Part shown: positions 8,274 to 10,159 of the stretch, one piece after another
Numbering within the stretch: the stretch's first letter is position 1
Layout: every line of letters starts with the position of its first letter
DNA from: Pseudomonadota bacterium
GTDB taxonomy: Bacteria; Pseudomonadota; Alphaproteobacteria; Ferrovibrionales; Ferrovibrionaceae
Reading direction: 5' to 3'
Length of the DNA stretch: 10,159 bases
NCBI GenBank assembly: GCA_023434425.1
Contig: JAEYSS010000202.1
Span: forward strand, 1-10,159
The notes under the pieces: generated by a model
Seen by the model: only the letters and a program-made list of their open reading frames with translations
Databases searched by the model: none
What the model was told of the DNA's origin: nothing
Made by a program: the position numbers and the translations under genes

Positions 8274-8641
8274 TCCCACTCCAGCGCCCCCTTCTTCCAC
8301 TCGTAAATGAAGCCGATGGTCAGGATCGCGAGGAAGATCATCATCGACCAGAAGCCGTAGACCCCGATCTCGCCGAGCGTGATCGCCCAGGGGAACAGGA
8401 AGGCCACTTCAAGGTCGAAGATGATGAAAAGGATGGCGACGAGGTAGAACCGCACGTCGAACTGCTTGCGGGAATCGCCGAAGGGCTCGAAGCCGCACTC
8501 GTAAGTGGAATTCTTCTCGGGGTCCGGCGCACGCTTGGCCGCCACGAAGGGCAGCAGGGCCAGAACCGCGGCCAGCACGATGGCGAGGCCAAGGAAAAGC
8601 AGGATCGGCAGATATTCCCGCAGCAGGGCGTCCACGGTCAT
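8270..8641 (-). CDS. nuoA: NADH-quinone oxidoreductase subunit A
   Basis: First gene of the nuo operon; a small membrane subunit (Nqo7/ND3) next to the quinone chamber. The protein is 123 residues with three hydrophobic helices at about 11-34, 65-84 and 96-113. The conserved TM1-TM2 loop has YECGFEPFGDSR at 47-58, including the cysteine whose exposure marks the deactive state in mitochondrial complex I. The acidic residue in TM2 (FDLEVAFLFPWA, 75-86) is also conserved. The frame is open upstream to 8806, but that extension has no ND3 similarity. The ATG at 8641-8639 has CGGAGG only 3 bases upstream, a rather short spacing. It overlaps nuoB by 4 bases. Confidence 0.97.
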   Translation of the reverse strand: MTVDALLREYLPILLFLGLAIVLAAVLALLPFVAAKRAPDPEKNSTYECGFEPFGDSRKQFDVRFYLVAILFIIFDLEVAFLFPWAITLGEIGVYGFWSMMIFLAILTIGFIYEWKKGALEWE

Positions 8642-8699
8642 TCCCCTCCGAAAAAAAGCGTTCTGCCCGGGCCAGTCCCACCCCGCCCGAGTTCCGGGC
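8642..8699 (-). promoter_or_regulatory. putative structured 5' leader of the nuo operon
   Basis: Seen directly: in the minus-strand RNA the leader has GCCCG (8699-8695) that can pair with CGGGC (8689-8685) across a 5-base loop. The same 5' arm, extended to GCCCGG, can instead pair with CCGGGC (8670-8665), and CGGGC (8689-8685) can pair with GCCCG (8672-8668). These helices exclude one another. Seven U residues follow (8657-8651), directly before the CGGAGG ribosome binding site. The layout is compatible with an attenuator or a translation-control leader, but GC-rich DNA makes such pairing common by chance, so function is a guess. Confidence 0.3.
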
Positions 8700-8700
8700 T

Positions 8701-8729
8701 GTTCTAGCCGGTTCCGTTCCGCGTCGCAA
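8701..8729 (-). promoter_or_regulatory. candidate sigma-70-type promoter of the nuo operon
   Basis: On the minus strand, TTGCGA (8729-8724) is followed by a 17-base spacer and TAGAAC (8706-8701). Each hexamer matches the TTGACA/TATAAT consensus at 4 of 6 positions. Transcription would start near 8694, giving a leader of roughly 53 bases to the nuoA ATG. The spacer holds a tandem GGAACGGAAC (8720-8711). A weaker alternative uses TTGCGA at 8806-8801. No primer-extension-like evidence exists in sequence alone. Confidence 0.4.
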
Positions 8730-8797
8730 CACGCGCCCCGATGTGAAAAAACGCCGCAAGTCACAGCGGGAAAAACGCTTTTCAGCTTTATGATAGT

Positions 8798-8826
8798 GAG
8801 TCGCAACAGGCCTTTGGCCGCGACTC
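8798..8826. other. nested inverted repeat between tRNA-Asp and nuoA
   Basis: GAGTCGC (8798-8804) and GCGACTC (8820-8826) are perfect inverted repeats of 7 bases. Inside them GGCC (8809-8812), TTT, GGCC (8816-8819) forms a second 4-base stem, leaving an AACA bulge on one side. The hairpin lies upstream of the candidate nuo promoter. There is no T-run directly after it on the minus strand, so it is not a classical intrinsic terminator. It may be an operator, a weak terminator for readthrough from the tRNA, or without function. Confidence 0.4.
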
Positions 8827-8849
8827 GATCCGCATACGACCAACGGAGT

Positions 8850-8877
8850 CGGCCGTCCCTTAATGGGACTGCGGCCG
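8850..8877 (-). terminator. possible terminator hairpin downstream of tRNA-Asp
   Basis: CGGCC (8850-8854) plus GTCCC (8855-8859) pair with GGGAC (8865-8869) and GGCCG (8873-8877); three bases (8870-8872) bulge on one side and the loop is TTAAT. The 10-base-pair stem begins about 46 bases after the tRNA 3' end in the direction of transcription. No U-tract follows (ACTCCGTTGG), so if it terminates transcription it is not a standard intrinsic terminator. Together with the hairpin at 8798-8826 it occupies most of the otherwise gene-free space before nuoA. Confidence 0.35.
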
Positions 8878-8923
8878 GATCGGATTTTCGGAGATTTGCC
8901 GGCGGGGATTGGTGCCAAAAGAA

Positions 8924-9000
<77 letters not shown>

Positions 9001-9012
9001 GCGGCGGCAGGC

Positions 9013-9041
9013 GGTTTACCCCTCACCCACCGTGATGTCAA
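9013..9041 (-). promoter_or_regulatory. sigma-70-type promoter of tRNA-Asp
   Basis: A perfect -35 hexamer TTGACA (9041-9036) is followed by a 17-base spacer and a -10 TAAACC (9018-9013; 3 of 6 matches). The bases after it are GC-rich (GCCTGCCGCCGC), like the discriminator of stringently controlled stable-RNA promoters. The predicted start is near 9006, so the precursor has only about 6 extra bases 5' of the tRNA. The weak -10 with a strong TTGAC -35 fits alphaproteobacterial promoters. Confidence 0.7.
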
Positions 9042-9073
9042 GCAGGCGCGACCGATATTCCGGCCGCGCCTGC
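9042..9073 (-). terminator. hairpin terminator of the rpoH2-like gene
   Basis: On the minus-strand RNA, GCAGGCGCG (9073-9065) pairs perfectly with CGCGCCTGC (9050-9042). The stem continues with a G-U pair (9064/9051) and CCG/CGG (9063-9061/9054-9052), around loop GAATAT: 13 pairs in all. The G-U pair would be an A-C mismatch on the other strand, which favours function in minus-strand RNA. It begins 30 bases after the sigma gene stop. Only two T residues follow, and these are the first bases of the tRNA -35 box. A smaller repeat TGCAA/TTGCA (9071-9084) overlaps its 5' edge. Confidence 0.65.
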
Positions 9074-9102
9074 AAAGACTTGCAAAAAGGCTGTGAGGCC
9101 TG

Positions 9103-10029
9103 TCAGGCCAGCACGAGATGGCTGGCATCCTCCAGCGCCGGGACGATCTTTTCGCCGGCCAGCCGGGCCTTTTTCTGCACGGCATTCTGCAGCTTGCGGA
9201 AGGCCTTGGTCTCGATCTGGCGCACGCGTTCCTTGGTGACGCCAAGCTTGCCGCCCAGCTCTTCCAGCGTCGCCTTGTCCTCGTTCAGCATGCGCTCGGT
9301 GATGATCATCTGCTCGCGCGGGCTGAGCTCCTGGAGCGATTCCGTCAGCCAGGCGTGGCGCAGGCCGCCATCCATCTTGGTCGTGACGATTTCCTCAGGC
9401 GTCGGGCCCGGATCGACCAGGAAATCCTGGAAGGCATCGCCGCCGTCCTCGCCGCCCACCGTCTCGTTCAGCGAATGATCGCGTGCAGACAGCCGCTGCG
9501 CCATATTGGTCACGTCTTTGGGCGAAACCTTGAGCGCCGTGGCGATTTCATCGCGCGTGGCGTTGTCCAGGGTCAGCGTGCCGCCGCCGGCCCGCTCCAG
9601 CTTGGCGCGCAGCCAGCGCAGGTTGAAAAACAGCGCCTTCTGGCCTGCGGACGTACCGGAGCGCACGATCGACCAGTTGCGCAGCACATATTCCTGGATC
9701 GACGAACGGATCCACCAGGAGGCGTAGGTCGAAAACCGCACGCCGCGCTCGGGATCGAAGCGGTTCACCGCCAGCATGAGCCCGATATTGCCCTCCTGGA
9801 TCAGGTCGGGCATCGGCAGGCCATAATTGCGGAACCGGGTGGAGGTGGCGACCACGAGGCGCAGATAGGCCGTGACCAGCTTCTGCATGGCCCGTTGATC
9901 TCCATCAACGCGCCAAGCGCGGGCAAAGCGTAATTCTTCTTCCTCCGTCAACATGGCCTTGGTCATGACGGTGGACAGGTAGCGCCGGTCGGCGCTGTCG
10001 AGAGTCCGGGGAGCGGATGCGATGGCCAT
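9103..10029 (-). CDS. rpoH: RNA polymerase sigma factor, RpoH2 (RpoHII)-like
   Basis: A group 3 sigma-70 family factor of 308 residues that directs core RNA polymerase to stress promoters. Region 2 spans about 46-122 (LVTAYLRLVVATSTRFRNYG; DLIQEGNIGLMLAVNRFDP; FSTYASWWIRSSIQEYVLRNW). The RpoH box is seen as GQKALFFNLRWLRAKL (129-144). Region 4 spans about 232-285 with the helix-turn-helix LEELGGKLGVTKERVRQIETKAFRKL. The phrase NWSIVRSGTSAGQKALFFNLR resembles the RpoH2 group known from Sinorhizobium and Rhodobacter (oxidative/singlet-oxygen and general stress) more than housekeeping RpoH, which usually has WSLVKMGTT. A tail of about 25 residues follows region 4 (KKARLAGEK to HLVLA). The ATG at 10029 has GGAGGA 8 bases upstream. 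The subgroup call is less sure than the family. Confidence 0.9.
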   Translation of the reverse strand: MAIASAPRTLDSADRRYLSTVMTKAMLTEEEELRFARAWRVDGDQRAMQKLVTAYLRLVVATSTRFRNYGLPMPDLIQEGNIGLMLAVNRFDPERGVRFSTYASWWIRSSIQEYVLRNWSIVRSGTSAGQKALFFNLRWLRAKLERAGGGTLTLDNATRDEIATALKVSPKDVTNMAQRLSARDHSLNETVGGEDGGDAFQDFLVDPGPTPEEIVTTKMDGGLRHAWLTESLQELSPREQMIITERMLNEDKATLEELGGKLGVTKERVRQIETKAFRKLQNAVQKKARLAGEKIVPALEDASHLVLA

Positions 10030-10159
10030 TTAATATGTCCTCCATCGACTTTCGCCCTTGTCTGCACTAGGTTGCTTGTACTGGAGTTGCGTACAGAGAC
10101 GGGCGAAGCGGCTAGTTGGTATCGGGTCGATACAAAATCACGATACGCCCGCCGATGTT
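10030..10159 (-). promoter_or_regulatory. upstream region of the rpoH2-like gene with palindromic element
   Basis: The region holds a clear ribosome binding site (GGAGGA, 8 bases before the ATG). About 90-104 bases upstream of the ATG is a palindrome GTATCG-GGT-CGATAC (10119-10133), extended by a TT/AA pair after one mismatch (10116-10136). A third half-site CGATAC is at 10141-10146, 13 bases after the previous copy. I see no convincing sigma-70 promoter, and none of the GGAAC-N16-18-GTT type used by EcfG. The palindrome could be a repressor or activator site, or a hairpin at the end of an upstream gene that is out of view. Confidence 0.4.

Noticed and set aside
7022..8306. Plus-strand open frames opposite nuoC and nuoB
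   Set aside because: Their translations are Arg/Ser-rich or Ala/His-rich, overlap genes with clear Fe-S and family motifs, and have no start signals.
8771..8785. Short palindrome GAAAA-ACGC-TTTTC-like near 8770-8784
   Set aside because: A 5-base AT stem with a 4-base loop is too weak and common to call a terminator or operator.
8642..8806. N-terminal extension of nuoA up to 8806
   Set aside because: The extra 55 residues have no ND3-like sequence and would run over the candidate promoter and leader; GGAGG precedes the ATG at 8641.
10060..10100. Possible promoter of the sigma gene using TACAAG (10080-10075) or the repeated GCAAC boxes
   Set aside because: No -35 hexamer of any quality lies 16-18 bases upstream, and the GCAAC repeats do not fit a sigma motif I can name.

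Overview
The window reads as a stretch of an alphaproteobacterial chromosome. It is GC-rich, and every gene I can support lies on the minus strand. The complex I subunits are of the alphaproteobacterial/mitochondrial type: NuoG lacks the extra N7 cysteine set found in E. coli and Thermus, and NuoC and NuoD are separate genes. The sigma factor resembles the alphaproteobacterial RpoH2 (RpoHII) group. I cannot place it to genus; a Rhodospirillales-like lineage is a guess only.

Layout in the direction of transcription (high to low coordinate): (1) 10030-10159, an upstream region with a GTATCG/CGATAC palindrome and a strong ribosome binding site; (2) 9103-10029, an RpoH2-like heat-shock/stress sigma factor; (3) 9042-9073, a strong hairpin that probably ends the sigma gene transcript; (4) 9013-9041, a good sigma-70 type promoter; (5) 8924-9000, tRNA-Asp(GTC) with encoded CCA; (6) 8642-8923, a 282-base gap with two nested or bulged hairpins, a candidate promoter and a GC-rich leader; (7) 8641 down to base 1, the nuo operon in the order nuoA-B-C-D-E-F-G-H-I-J, with nuoJ cut off by the window edge.

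The nuo genes encode the proton-pumping NADH:ubiquinone oxidoreductase. NuoE, NuoF and NuoG form the NADH-oxidising arm (FMN plus Fe-S clusters). NuoB, NuoC, NuoD and NuoI carry electrons to the quinone site. NuoA, NuoH and NuoJ begin the membrane arm; NuoK, L, M and N are expected beyond base 1. All expected Fe-S ligands are present and every gene is intact. The operon is very compact: two 4-base ATGA overlaps (A/B and D/E), one 8-base overlap (G/H), and other gaps of 1 to 18 bases. None of the extra small ORFs that interrupt some alphaproteobacterial nuo operons is present.

I found no undescribed system. The parts worth a second look are the non-coding pieces: the palindrome upstream of the sigma gene, the hairpin that abuts the tRNA promoter, and the structured leader of the nuo operon.
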